Shown here in pieces: positions 1-10,968 of a DNA stretch of 44,306 bases (within the stretch, counting starts at the first letter, position 1; each line of letters begins with the position of its first letter). The notes under the pieces are model-generated. The model made no database searches. It was not told the origin of the DNA and worked only from the letters and a program-made list of their open reading frames with translations. The stretch is taken from positions 1-44,306 of the forward strand of contig FWCC01000274.1 of assembly GCA_900169235.1 (NCBI GenBank), written 5' to 3'. Both the position numbers and the translations under genes were made by a program. The DNA comes from Zarea fungicola (taxonomy: Eukaryota; Ascomycota; Sordariomycetes; Hypocreales; Cordycipitaceae).

Positions 1-310
1 ATTGCGTGTACCGACGTGTAGTCGCTAGTCTACCCAAAATACTCAATTGTTCGCTTTGGTGACGGCTTCAATTCGATTTGAAGCCTCTTGACGTGTGGCC
101 CTTCTGCCCCAACACACTAAGAAGGTTATTTTTATACTAGATCTTAAGTTTAAGACGCTAAGTCCTTAAAACTCACGTCCTAGAATAGCCAGGTCTTAGG
201 TGTCTAAAACGCCAAGTAATGCAACTAAGGTGGTTATATAGACTTCAATTCTAAAAAAACAAATAACCAATTACCTAGCTAGCTCCCTAACTAAGACTCT
301 TAATATACTT

Positions 311-606
311 AAGAGTTTTAAGAGGGGTGCGGTGGCGATTATACATAAGGTTGCCCTTTTACACGCTTAGGTCCACGGGTTCAAGGAGGCCAATGAGCTA
401 ATTAGCAAGCGCCGGCAGGCCAAAAAAACTAGGCTATAAGCAGAGGGATCTCTCTCTATATAGGATGTAAGAGATTTAAAGGAGTAGATAGATATAGATG
501 TTTAGGTATAAGACAAAAGGAAGGCTTATAGTGGTCGCAAGCCATGCATTAAAACGCGCGGCTGGCGTTGTGGTGTCTGCGGCTAGACTGGATATAATGC
601 GCGTAT
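311..606 (+). pseudogene. C-terminal remnant of a Fot1/pogo-type (DDE_1) transposase
   Basis: One plus-strand frame reads as the tail of a fungal pogo-family transposase: a segment containing RGAVAIIHKVALLHA, then FKEANELISKRRQAKKTRL, then SLSI, and finally WRCGVCG followed by TGYNARI. The end matches the CxxC-x4-H-x4-C zinc knuckle that closes many fungal DDE_1 transposases. Here the knuckle His codon is TAT where CAT is expected, and a TAG sits where Gln is usual. Seven stops interrupt the 99-codon frame and all are TAG or TAA, consistent with C-to-T change of CAG/CAA. The catalytic DDE core lies outside the window or is unrecognisable. This is a dead copy. The family call is from motif memory. 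Confidence 0.7.
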
Positions 607-1403
607 ATATATAATAGATGTAGAAACCAGTGAGGAAGAGGATTCTAATTAGTTTTAGATTATATTTTATATTATAGTTAAATTATTAATGGTTAAAGGT
701 TAAAGGGTCATGTAAGGTGGGCCGCACACTTATTCGGGCCGCACGCTTATTAACTACGTTATCTAATTTCCTAGTTATATTTTTTAACCTTTTTAATACT
801 TTTTTAATCTTATAACTACTATTTTTTAAGCTTATTACGCCTATTATAAAGCTAGTCTTATTAAAGTTATAAATATTTATATCTTATATATTATATTTTA
901 TAATTATATTCTCTATAAGCTAGAACTAACCTTTAAATATTTTTAGATCTTTATATTAGGCTCTTTAATAGTTAATTTAATATAATAAATATATAATAAC
1001 TTCTAGGTATTATTTAATAAAGCTTATAACCTAGTTCCTTTTAACTAAAATATTATATTATAGCTCTAATAAGTAATTTATTATAATTTCTATATTATAT
1101 AAGTAAAGTAGTTAGGAATAAGAATCTAAATTAAGGATATATTAAATAACTAGATTTTCTTTTTCTTTTTTTAATTTTTAACTATTTAAGCTTATATTAG
1201 CTTAGCTTAGTATATTTTATTAATAATACTTAAGTATTATTTAAAGTATATTATAGACTTAAATAGCGCCTTAAATACTTAATTTTAGGTCTTTTTTTAA
1301 AGCTTTAATAGCTAAGATAATATTTACCTTATTTAATAAAAAACCTATCTTCTATTATTAAGTTATTAAGGTTAAAAGGTATTTAATTAAAAAAAAACGC
1401 AAA

Positions 1404-1448
1404 GTGGCCTATTTGCCTATATAGCCCGCTTATATGTGAACTATATTA
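1404..1448 (+). repeat. Direct repeat copy A (about 45 bp)
   Basis: Begins GTGGCCTATTTGCCTATATA and ends with AACTATATTA. It matches copy B at 1569-1613 over its whole length with a handful of differences, mostly transitions. The two copies are 165 bp apart start to start. They could be diverged internal repeats or nested ends of a RIP-damaged element. Confidence 0.6.
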
Positions 1449-1568
1449 ATTCTAAAATATATAATAATAAAGTAGAAATTACTTCTTTAGAGGATTCTAA
1501 TTAGATTTTATTAATTATATTATATTTTATTTTATTATAGTTAGCTCTATACCCTAAGGTTATAAGAG

Positions 1569-1613
1569 GTGGCCTACTCGCCTATATAGCCTACTTATAT
1601 ATAAACTATATTA
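1569..1613 (+). repeat. Direct repeat copy B (about 45 bp)
   Basis: Begins GTGGCCTACTCGCCTATATA and ends with AACTATATTA. See copy A at 1404-1448. Differences between the copies are mainly C/T and G/A, as expected if both were hit by RIP. Confidence 0.6.
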
Positions 1614-2035
1614 TAGCTAAAAAAATACTAAAAATTAAATTATAATATAGTTTAAAGGCGCTTTTTAGGCCTTATAGCTACTAAATAGCTCTAATTTTAA
1701 CTTTATTAAGTATATATAATACTAAATAAAGAGGTAGATTAATAAGAATTATATAACTAAAAGGCCTATTAGAATTAAATTATATAATTAAATTTTAGCT
1801 ACCTAAGTGGCTATATTATAGGACTTTTTAAGGAAATTAGTATATAATATACCTAAAAGGGTTAAGGCTATTATTAGAGCTAAGGGAGGGTATATAAGGT
1901 ACTAGGAAACCAATTAATACCTATTTTTATATAGAATCTACTAGCTAAACTAAGAACGTTAATATACTATATTACCCCTCTTTTCCTTCCTTCCTGCACT
2001 GCTAATTGGCGTACTAAAGTGGGTCTAAGTACTCT

Positions 2036-2062
2036 CACTACGATCTTTCAGGGGTCGTAGTG
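2036..2062. repeat. Short inverted repeat at the edge of the RIP island
   Basis: CACTACGATC (2036-2045) and GGTCGTAGTG (2053-2062) are inverted copies with one mismatch across a 7-nt spacer. The hairpin lies between the AT-rich block and the 3' end of the transcription factor gene. It could mark an element terminus, or act in 3' end formation of that minus-strand gene. The sequence does not decide between these. Confidence 0.45.
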
Positions 2063-2192
2063 TAATAAATTATTGCTCTTATAAGATTGTCTTTATTCAA
2101 AATTCAAGGTGGGTATTTTAATTTACATTTCCATAGAATCGCCTCATTCAGATCATCCTCAAACGCCAGCCAATGCGACGCATCATCCATTC

Positions 2193-5019
2193 TCATACAA
2201 TCACACCCCCTTGGCTCAAGCCTATGCAATTCTGCAGCAGCTTGCCTGCTTCGTGCAGCAGCTCCCACCTCGACTGCGCCAGCGAGTCACGGAGCACCAT
2301 GAGCAAGGAGAGGTTGCCATTAATACCTCGCATCTCCTGCAGCTCACCCGGCTCTCTCAGGCTCGCGTACACGGACAGATAGCCTCGCATCTGCCCCCAC
2401 TTGGCCTGTTGTGTCGCCGGCTCGGCGTAGGCCAGGCACGGTCCTTCCAGGGCATACCCATAACACCATACGACCAGTGCCGCAAAGTAGAGCACCCACG
2501 GCCGGTTCAACAGAATGTCGTTGCGCACCTCATAAGGATGGCCCTGCGGCGGCGGCCGCATCGGTGTGTCCTCGCTACGCTCAATTTGATCCGGCGCCAA
2601 TACAAAGCGCAGCACTTTGAGGGCATAAAAGGCTGCATCTCGACCCTTGGCCGATGGCGCCCAGTCTTCCTTGATTCGTCGTTGTGCGGCGCTGAGCTCG
2701 TTGGTTCCCACCGGACGGCCCAAAAGGCGCTTGACCCGCGCAAAGATTTGACAGTCGACAATGTCGGCGTGCATGGCCATGTGCGCCAGGTGATGCAGCA
2801 CTGTCCGACTCTCAAACATGACGCAAATTTCCGCATCCATTTCTTGGTGCCCATATGGGTCTCTCGGAGGCTCTCGTTCCTGGAGCGACTTGTCAAAGTC
2901 TGTCTTCCAAGAATCGTACGCTCGCGTCAACGCTATGCGCCACTTGTTTTGTCCTCCCGCTGTATGGGCCATGCCACCGCCAAGGACGTTGGCCTGTAGG
3001 TCACGCTGATTCAAATGATAGGTGACATTCAACAGTCCAGCCATCAGTGTCGCTCGCCCAAATGGGGACGTTTGCACCTCTTTCTTATTCAGTGTTCGTT
3101 TCAATCCCTCCAGGAACGATATTGATTTTATCCCCTGTGCCGCGAGGTTGCTCTCGATCCTGCCAAGTTCAGCACTGCTGGTTGCCGTCCACAGCGCATC
3201 GTCACAAGGCAGCGGTAACCGCATCTCATGAGCCGCCATTACGGCTGAATGCCCAAACATGGTGGCGTGTATTGAGTCAATCATGAAAGCAGCACAGGCA
3301 ACCCTCTTCGTCGATTCATTTTCAATCCATTGATTCCATTGTTCATCTGCAGTCTTGGCAGCATCCGTGCTACCTGTACGCGTTGGTGAGTCAAGAGAAG
3401 ATTTGCCAATTAGGCTGCGACCTCGTCGCATAAGGGTTATGGTCGTGGCATGGTGGATGTGGGCTCTCTCATGGAGCTCTCGAGTCGAACACATCTTCTC
3501 ATACAACTCCAGTAGCAAGAGAGCTTGAAACACCCAAAGTTTAGCGGGTGGCCGGAAACCTGGATCCATGAACACTGCCCATCGTAGATGTGTGACGAGA
3601 AAGTTTGAGAGGCGTACACCAGCTTGGGTGACTTCAGTCCCACGCTTCTTGTCCAAGCAGGCTGCACCAAGTGCCATTATTGCCAAGAGAAGAGTTGTTG
3701 GCGTCCTATCTGCGGAGAAGGTGGGTTTGTGCAAAATAGGCATTTGGCTGCTAAAATGCTTCCAGAAGGATCCAATATAGGCCTGCATCATTCGCTTGCT
3801 CAGCATATGGTCGTTCGTACTTCTGTCGCCGGATATGATGGAGTCTCTCATATGTCTCAGCTCTGCGCTCTCGTCGCCATGAAATCGGTCCTTGATAAAG
3901 TTGAACAAATCTTGGCTCCTTTCGTCTGACATGCTGGCTTCTGGCATATTTGGTTCTAATAAGTTGTACACCGACATGATTTGCTGTGGTCCAATTTGTT
4001 GAATAGGCGCAGTCTGACCTGCAAGATGAGCATCATCGGTTGGAAATTGGCCATGATGCAGATCGCCATAGCTGCATGGCTGATGAGTGGTTTGGTTTAG
4101 AAACGCAGGGTCTATTTGGTCCACTTACTTGATCGCAGCTGCGGGTAACATGCTTGTACCAGCAGCAGAAGTATCCGATGTCGAATCGAATAAATATGCC
4201 ATGAAGTCTTCAGGCATGCCACCAGAAGGAGATTTGTGCAGTCCAGCATTGGCTCCAAAGACAGGCCCCGCATCCGCCATGGACATTTGATCCATGATAG
4301 TCATTTGATTTGCTATTTGCGGTGCTTCGTGTGGAACGGTGTGCATCCCCGGCGTCTGCGGATATTTTGCCGCGGGGTATTCGTACCCGGGATCCATGTG
4401 GTGCGTGTTGCGGTTCGCGACATGCTGGGCTGGCAGGTGTCCATTGCTGACTTGTGCTATGCTTGCAGGGGGTGGGGGGATATGAGAGTCGGCTGTAATG
4501 TTCCCAAAGTGCCTTCTATCTCCATCTCCGACAGAGTAAATTTGATTACCAGGATACGTCTGATTTTGATGGCTAAAGCTGGGCTGGTACAAGACTGCTT
4601 CGGGTGAGCTGTTTTGGATGAACGGCTGTGGTGACAGTGAGCCACCAGCATCTGTACGCCTTTCATTGAATTGAGAGCCTTTGGCAATGTGCCTGTCCAG
4701 ATGGCGCTTCAGCAAGTCGGGACGAACAAATGTGCGACTACATTCAGGATACTCGCAACGAAATGTCTGGGGTGAGTTGTGATTGAGCTGGTGCCGTTGG
4801 CTAAGGGTGTGAGAAGCCTGTGTTAGTCGTGCTGCAGTTGGTTTGGGGGCAGACAATGACTTACAGGTGCTCAGCCCTAGAATACACTTTTCCACAGCCA
4901 TCCATAGGGCATGTGAATCTCTTCTCAAGGCCCTTTCTACTCTTTCTCTTGCGCTTCTTACCCAGCGCTGGACTGCTCAAGCCATTGTGTGGGCTGGCTG
5001 AGCCAGCCGATTCATCCAT
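2193..5019 (-). CDS. C2H2 zinc-finger transcription factor with fungal-specific transcription factor domain
   Basis: Predicted 901 aa from three exons: 5019-4865, 4800-4129 and 4071-2193. Introns are 4801-4864 (GTAAGT, CTAAC, TTAG) and 4072-4128 (GTAAGT, CTAAAC, GCAG). The start is the ATG at 5019. The N-terminus has a basic stretch KKRKRKSRK (21-29, likely NLS), then two adjacent C2H2 fingers: C37/C42/H55/H59 and C67/C72/H85/H89. The first finger is completed only by splicing. A Pro/Gln-rich linker follows, then from about residue 370 an all-helical region with PILHKPTF and LLLAIMALGAAC, typical of the fungal-specific transcription factor (Fungal_trans) domain. Known relatives of this architecture (AmdX/Klf1-like) are nuclear regulators; the target genes here are unknown. 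The middle intron is 57 nt, a multiple of three, and contains an in-frame stop. The 3' end lies about 200 bp from a RIP island. Confidence 0.9.
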
Positions 5020-6620
5020 TGCCTCCAATTAAAGTGATGTTTTCTTATCTTATCATATGTAGATAATTATCACTTATGAGTTGATAAACAGGATATTTTG
5101 TCCGTTGTGATTAATTCCAATGTCCATCAAGTTTTCCGCTTCAGCAGAGGCTTGAAAGCTACGTGCGCCAACCGCCGGGCGGGAAGTCCAGACCACACCA
5201 AAAGCAGAGACGAAGGAAATAGAGTCCCTAAACTCTTTGCTTTGCCGATTTGTCTTGAATTGAGCAACTTGAGTGGCATGCCAGGCCTTGCGAAGCGTTG
5301 ATTGGCGAGTGCGGCAAAGAGGCGAAGGCGAAGGCGATAACGGCGGCCGGCTTTGGACAAGCGCTTTGGGGGGGTTGGCAGAGGAGCCAGGGGACTCTAG
5401 AGACTCCGACGCCGCTGATAGAGAGTATTGAAGTACCGGCTAGTATAACGGTTCGACGAGGAGTCTATTGAAACATGGTTTCACTCAGTCCTTAAGCTGG
5501 GTTTTCGGATGAATGACACTGGCTAGTAGAGGAGAAGATCGATACGACTTGGGGAAAGACATGGGAGCAAGAAGGTTGCAGTTCGAGGTGGGGAAGCTGG
5601 CAGCAGCAAGTGTGATGACGAACCGACGGTAGGTAAAAGACACGCTCAGTGAAGTGGAGGGACTGGCGACGGCGAGAAGATAACCTGCCGCTGCCGAAGT
5701 ACAGGGGCAAAGGCCGCTAAATGAATCGCAGGGAAACCCTGTGAGTCCTGTAATGACGTGCTGCGAAATGAAAGGTCAACCATTTTATCTACACATAATT
5801 ATGTAGTTACCAGTAGATGGTATATTTTTCTTCTCGTATCATATTCTTCAAACTATGCCCCTTTTCTCTCTCTCTTTCTATTGCTATTTCTTTTTATTTT
5901 ATATTTTATTTTATTTTCATATTTAGTCAGCTACTCAATACAGGTTCCTGTGCGAAGCAGGCTGTGGTTCCGACACAGCTCAAGCTGTTGGGCCGCTTTC
6001 CGGCAAAGCTCCTGACTCGCCAGTTTCCGAGGCTTCAAGACATCGTCCTAAAATATCCATCAGATTTAATTTTCCTCTGTCGGAACCTGCCGATGAGAAA
6101 GAATACGTCAATTGGCAATAGCCACATTCCTCAGTTACCATTTCTCACAGTTTCGGCAGACCCGTGTTTCCTGCCCCACTCAACACGTCAGAGTAATAAT
6201 CGCCGAACAGCAATCGAAAATTGGAGTAAGTTAACGAGTTAATTGAACAGTCCGAGTTTCCAATTGGTACGGAGTACTTGGTGGAGAGCTGGCACATGCA
6301 ACTAATTTAGTGAAAGATTGGGCAACCCTGGGGTAATCGTCAACGGATGGGCATGGAGCGCCACGCAAGCCATCCAGCCGCATTACTTAGCGAGTCGGCC
6401 ACCAGTGGTCATGCTCTCTTCAAACCCACCCCATCAAGCGTGTTGTCCGTCAAAGCAACCTAATAAAATTAGGTAGTTATGTAGTTACCTCTTTTAACCG
6501 CTGGTGAGCTCATAATAGATACCAGTATCATCTACTCCAAGGCTTCATAATGGGAGAACTAGCTATGCATGTACGTCATGCTATTAATACGCATAGCTAT
6601 TTCTTGTATACATTGGCGGT
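5020..6620. other. Intergenic: upstream of the transcription factor, downstream of the arrestin-like gene
   Basis: No supported gene. It contains the promoter and 5' leader of the minus-strand transcription factor (nearest 5019) and the 3' flank of the arrestin-like gene (nearest 6620). A pyrimidine/T-rich stretch runs from about 5820 to 5930. Small open frames here (for example 5817-6242 +) lack recognisable domains and are low in complexity. Confidence 0.6.
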
Positions 6621-8142
6621 TTAAAATCCTGCTGCCACTGTTAGACATTTACGAGCAATCCTTCTGGGAAAGTTTCCGGGCATCTGACATACTTGCGTGT
6701 CCTCTATTGACGCATACACCAGGTCATTCCGCTGATGGCTAACACTGCCTGGGTTTTCTTCGAAATCACGGACTCTGGGTCCGTATGCAATCTGCAGCGG
6801 AGCTCTTAGGTTAAAAGACGGTGCAGCACCATGGCCCATTTTATTTAAAGGTTTAACCACCATCACCAGCGTGTGTCGCGCCGACACAAAGCCGACTGAG
6901 AATGTCGGGACTGGTAGGTCGCGCTTCTGGAGGACGGCCGTGATATCAATGTCCGCAACCCAATATGGGCCTTGTTTGTCTATTACAGCATCCTCAGTAC
7001 TTCGATAAGTTGTTAAATGACAAGGGAAGCGATTACCAGTCATTCTACGCCACGGCAGTGTTGGCACTCCGCATTCTTGTAGGGTTCGTTTCGATCGCTC
7101 AGCTATCGCCAGCAAAGGAAGCTTATGCAAACGTGGCAGAGTTGCACCTTGACAAATAGTGGAGCAGAAAGTATAGGATTCGAGAGATAGCTCGCACTTG
7201 CAGTCTATGATATCAGGTTCTTCTGAGTTTCGAATACGCAGCTTTGTAGGAATGACGACTTGCGCACCGGTTGTCATCTCGGCCCGTGTAATCAAGACTG
7301 GTCGCGGCTGTTCAATTTGGATGTTTAGCAAGCCATATATCCTGAGTCGACGGACGTTTGCGGCAAAGGTCTTCGCGCTGAGCTGGTACTCTCCTGGGAA
7401 GTCTGTTATAGGGATAGGCGGAGCCGCTTCGGCGGTTGGGATGTACTTCCACTCCTTGGAAGCGTTGGCGATTATCTTGCCGTCTTTCCACACCTTGCTC
7501 GTGACATAATACTTGATTCTGCACTCAGAGAGACGTAGAGTAGAGCCCCCGTCTATTGCTTCCGACATCCAGACATTCGACGGGGTTTGTTGTAGTTGCA
7601 TGGAGGGCGGAAGGGGATGTCGTTCGTGTCTGTCTGAGCAACATCGTGACGGATCACTGACTGGCTCGCTGCAATAGGACGGTACATCGAAAAAGAAGGG
7701 TATGGTCTGTTCACGGGTTGGATTCCTTTCATCTAGACCCTCGATGGACAGCGTGTTGGTCATGCTTAGGAGCTGCATAGTGTTACCATGAAAGTAGCCT
7801 GGGACCACAGGAATAGCATTATGGCCCACCTGATATACTCTCGTAGTGGTAGAAGTTGGCTGATACATGCCTGGGTTAGGCACAAGGGCCATTGAGACTT
7901 CTAGATCTCCTATGTGATTCATCGTCAGCAGCGACTGTCTACCTGTGTAAGGAGGGTGGAAGTAGCCCACCATGTAGAACAAGTTCGACAAAGCTGCGAC
8001 CGTCCCCTTCAGCTAAGCTTCCGGAAAGCTCGATAGACCCATCAATACTGCCATGGCCGAAAATAGTCGGATAATCTCCAAGAAATTCGGGTGTGGCGGG
8101 ATGCGGATCTTGATCATGGTTTCCTAGTCGTAGTTTTAGCAT
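6621..8142 (-). CDS. Arrestin-like domain protein
   Basis: Predicted 486 aa from two exons, 8142-7971 and 7909-6621. The 61-nt intron (7910-7970) has donor GTGGGC, branch CTGAC and acceptor ATAG, and joins two overlapping frames exactly. The chosen start gives MLKLRLGNHDQDP; the frame stays open upstream to 8409, so a longer N-terminus is possible. The protein is beta-rich with no membrane segment. The N-terminal SIDGSIELSG followed by SFVELVLHG, and the C-terminal WVADIDITAV, VPTFSVGFVSARHTLVMVV and LRAPLQIAYG, resemble the two sandwich domains of fungal arrestin-like proteins. Known alpha-arrestins adapt the Rsp5 ubiquitin ligase to plasma-membrane transporters, but I saw no PPxY motif, so that role is not claimed. 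If the intron were wrong, the gene would be frameshifted. Confidence 0.6.
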
Positions 8143-9720
8143 TCTCTGTGTTTCTCGTCTGCGTTGGTACTTAGCTACCACACGTTTTACTACGACCGGG
8201 GCACCAGGAAATGCAAAGTACTGGATTTGAATATCAATGCATGCATTTATATAAAATATGCGGAAAAAGCCTGATCGTTTCCGTCGGTATTTGCGGTATT
8301 TGCGGACATTTGGGAGCTGCGATTTGTAATCTCGTACGTCGTAGAAACGCCCTCTCATGCTGCACGCGACCTTGCAAAGAGGAGTGAGCTTCTCCGGGAG
8401 CGAAGACAAATTCAGTCAGATTAAATTCCTATTCTGGATAATCCAAAGAAGCCAGTTATTGAAACTCATGCGCCGATATATCAGTGGCTGGCATTCATTC
8501 TCACCATAGTCGCTTCCCTGGAATTCTCAGTATGTTATATTAAACAGAAAGAATGCGTGGGCTGATTGTAAGCGGTTTGAATTTCAGTTTTAGTTATTAT
8601 ACTGGCAGCAATTGAGCCCTGGGCTAGTTGTGACACTTGCGGCATTGGCGGTAATAAGAGCAGCAAGGTAGGTATAGCGTCATTGGCCAGTTTCACCAAC
8701 CCAACCAGTTGTTTTATAATTTATTTTTAGCAACTGGTACTGTTGCCCATCTTCAGTTTACTACTGTATACAGAGCCTTGAGCGTCAAGGTACCACAATC
8801 GCAGTTATTAACAGTAGCATCTCTCCGCTACCCGATAGTCGGTCGGGCGTAGATCTCGACCAGCTATTTGACGCGCTGCGAGGGGCCTGCGTTAAAAATT
8901 GTATTACCAAGTCACTCAGTATTTACAGAGAAATCCTAAACTCTTCATTGTTGATGTGAAGACTGTGACATGTAAACAGAAAGTAGAGGCTTATCGCTTG
9001 AGCAGGCCGGCAAGTGAGGTCCATGGTTAAATTTGGAATTGATACCCAGATTTTTATTGGTCACGAAAGGGCCCTAATTAAACACAAGAGAAAGAACGCA
9101 GTGAAGAACATAGCTTCTGAGATGAGGAATAGGCATTTTGTACTGTTGGACAATAAGTAATGGAGTCGGCGCTGTTCAGTGACATTTCGGCCGAGAACCA
9201 CCCCCACGAATTGCGGGGTGCTTCATAGTAAGTAAGGATGGGACTGTCACAATACATCAGATGAAAAGAGATTGGCAAGAAGCAATACACCTAATCTACT
9301 ATGTAGTCAGTCATGAGGTATCCATGCGAATCAAAACTCTTGAAACTCTAAACATGTTAGTCCAACGGCCTCTCCGCCGTGGTCGTTGCGTACCTAGATT
9401 GGTACAAAGGTACCTGCTAGTATACATTCTCGCAGTACCGAAGGTAGGTAAGGTACGTACCTACCTAGGTTGCCAGATGCCTGGAGCAGCTGGCCCCCAC
9501 AAGCACATGGCCTGTACATAAATCCTATAATTAGGCACTTTGACGACTGAAATGAGTAGCACCTGGCGCTGTAACCCTTGGCTCCTCCTGCCTGTCTGCC
9601 TGCCGGCCCAGCGCCCGGTGGTCAAAAATGGTGTCCCGTCGAATCCTCCTCTGCTTCCTCTTCCATTTTATCTTTCCTACTCGACACCACCCAGAACCAC
9701 AACAAACCACAGACCGAACT
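8143..9720. other. Intergenic between divergent arrestin-like and SAP30-like genes
   Basis: A shared upstream region of about 1.6 kb. It has no supported gene; the frames at 9078-9290 (-) and 9261-9521 (+) are short and featureless. A GGTACC/TACCTA-rich quasi-palindrome lies at 9442-9470. A pyrimidine-rich leader precedes the SAP30-like start at 9721. Confidence 0.6.
9442..9470. repeat. GGTA/TACC quasi-palindrome
   Basis: AAGGTAGGTAAGGTAC runs into GTACCTACCTAGGT, nearly self-complementary. Related GGTACC-type inverted repeats occur at 22715-22762, 23339-23399 and 38349-38400, all in gene-free DNA. Confidence 0.5.
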
Positions 9721-10364
9721 ATGCCTCCCAAAGCCTCCGCCCGAGCGCAGGACGACAAAGCTGACGGCCCAGCCCCTAAAGAGCGTCCGTCCGCTACTTC
9801 TGCCAAGATGCGCCGCAACGCAAGTCAGACCAGTGCTACCCAGGCCCGTGAAACGGCCACGAGCGCGCCGACCTCAGCTCCCGCACCAAGCCTTGCCGAG
9901 CCCACGCCTCCTACAGTAAGTCGACTCAAACCTTTTCCAATTCCATGAGCGATCCGAGTATCCCGTTTTGGCCACTTGCTCTTGGCCGTTCCCACTTGAT
10001 CGACCACTGCCGCTGACCTGGTGTGCCCGCTCTCCAGATCCCTTGGGCCTCCTTCGAACGGGACGCCTTACATGCATACCGACGAGAACATGCCCTGCCC
10101 TCTTCAACATCATTTACGAGCATATATCACGAGCTGGTTCTCTCCGAAAAGGCCGGCATTGGCCTCTATTCGCCCACCATGGTGCGCAAGAAGCAGGCGC
10201 GCCGCCAGAGCAAAGAGCACCTCGCTCTGGCTGTGCGGAAACACTTCAATGGCGTCGGCATCCAAGAAAACGACGTCATTGTTGATTTTGTCAGCAAGAT
10301 TCGCAACAGTAAATCTATCAAGCTAATAGGACCAAGCAAGTCTGAAGGTCTTTTCGCTGATTGA
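9721..10364 (+). CDS. SAP30-like Sin3-binding subunit of the Rpd3/Sin3 histone deacetylase complex
   Basis: Predicted 173 aa from exons 9721-9915 and 10038-10364; the intron 9916-10037 has donor GTAAGT, branch GCTGAC and acceptor CCAG. The N-terminal 65 residues are Ala/Ser/Thr/Pro-rich and probably disordered. Exon 2 begins IPWASFERDALHAYRREHAL and continues through SPTMVRKKQARRQSKEHLA to HFNGVGIQENDVIVDFVSKI. This matches the SAP30 Sin3-binding domain: a W-x4-R-type start, a basic helix, and a closing DVI(V/I)xF helix. In the known complexes SAP30 stabilises Sin3-HDAC assembly at repressed genes and rDNA. The last residues after KIRNS do not resemble the usual ending. A GTAAAT at the NS codons could be a further donor, so the exact C-terminus is uncertain. 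Confidence 0.75.
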
Positions 10365-10968
10365 GGCTTGCCTGTCGACAAACGCGCACGATTATTATGA
10401 TGACTAGGCGTTTTATGGGTGTTTTATTCTTTCTTTTGATACCTGGAACTGGGACATGTACAAATCTCTACTCGGCAATAGAGTAACGACGCTAAATATT
10501 TTTTTTTGGACAAACTTTACATTGGCAGTGGCAAGGATCCTGCAGTTATTACGCATTGTTTATTTTGGCGGCAAAGTCATTTTATTGCATTTTAGCGCCC
10601 AGGCACCAACACCTGCGGCAGCACTTGATGGCCTTTTTTTTTTTTTTCTTCAAGTCGGCTCACAGTACTCATCGGTACATATACAGGAACTTGAATTTCT
10701 GACTGGTTTTATTTTGCCTTGCATCTTTGTTCCATCTTGACCAATCGTCGGCTTGCCAATTTAAGTGCGGTATCGGTCGGCTTATGACGGCATTTGGCGC
10801 CTCAGGCAACTTGACCCGGTTTAAGTGGTCTAAAAAGTTTAAGGCCCGCCATCCGCCGGGAACCTCCTAGAACTGCCGCCATAGCAACGCCTCAAGCTCT
10901 CTCTCTCATCCGTTTGCCATTGGCGGGGGAATATAATTGATGAATCAAATGAATCGCGACATCTAAAT
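10365..10968. other. Intergenic: SAP30-like 3' flank and Mdj1 promoter
   Basis: Tandem gap of about 600 bp with a T14 run at 10634-10647. The open frame 10456-10740 (+) is T-rich and looks like untranslated sequence. No motif could be assigned. Confidence 0.55.

Larger units (their letters stand above)
1..2000. repeat. AT-rich RIP-mutated repeat island
   Basis: From about 640 to 1975 the sequence is overwhelmingly TA/AT with no credible reading frame. Composition becomes ordinary abruptly near 1975-2000, just before the 3' end of the transcription factor gene. TA-dense DNA next to normal coding DNA is the usual mark of repeat-induced point mutation in Pezizomycotina, and the transposase relic at 311-606 carries the expected transitions. 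The block holds that relic, a pair of diverged direct repeats (1404-1448 and 1569-1613) and a GC-richer patch at 715-755. No other element could be identified by eye. Confidence 0.8.

Noticed and set aside
2109..2999. 296-codon plus-strand open frame
   Set aside because: Lies antisense to the C-terminal exon of the transcription factor, whose frame, splicing and domains are convincing; the frame has no domain of its own.
2193..4928. Two separate genes, a zinc-finger protein and a regulatory-domain protein
   Set aside because: The stop between them lies in a canonical 57-nt intron; both halves share one frame and form a known architecture.
7939..8409. Arrestin-like gene as a frameshifted pseudogene
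   Set aside because: A consensus-like 61-nt intron restores the frame exactly, so a broken gene is not needed to explain the sequence.
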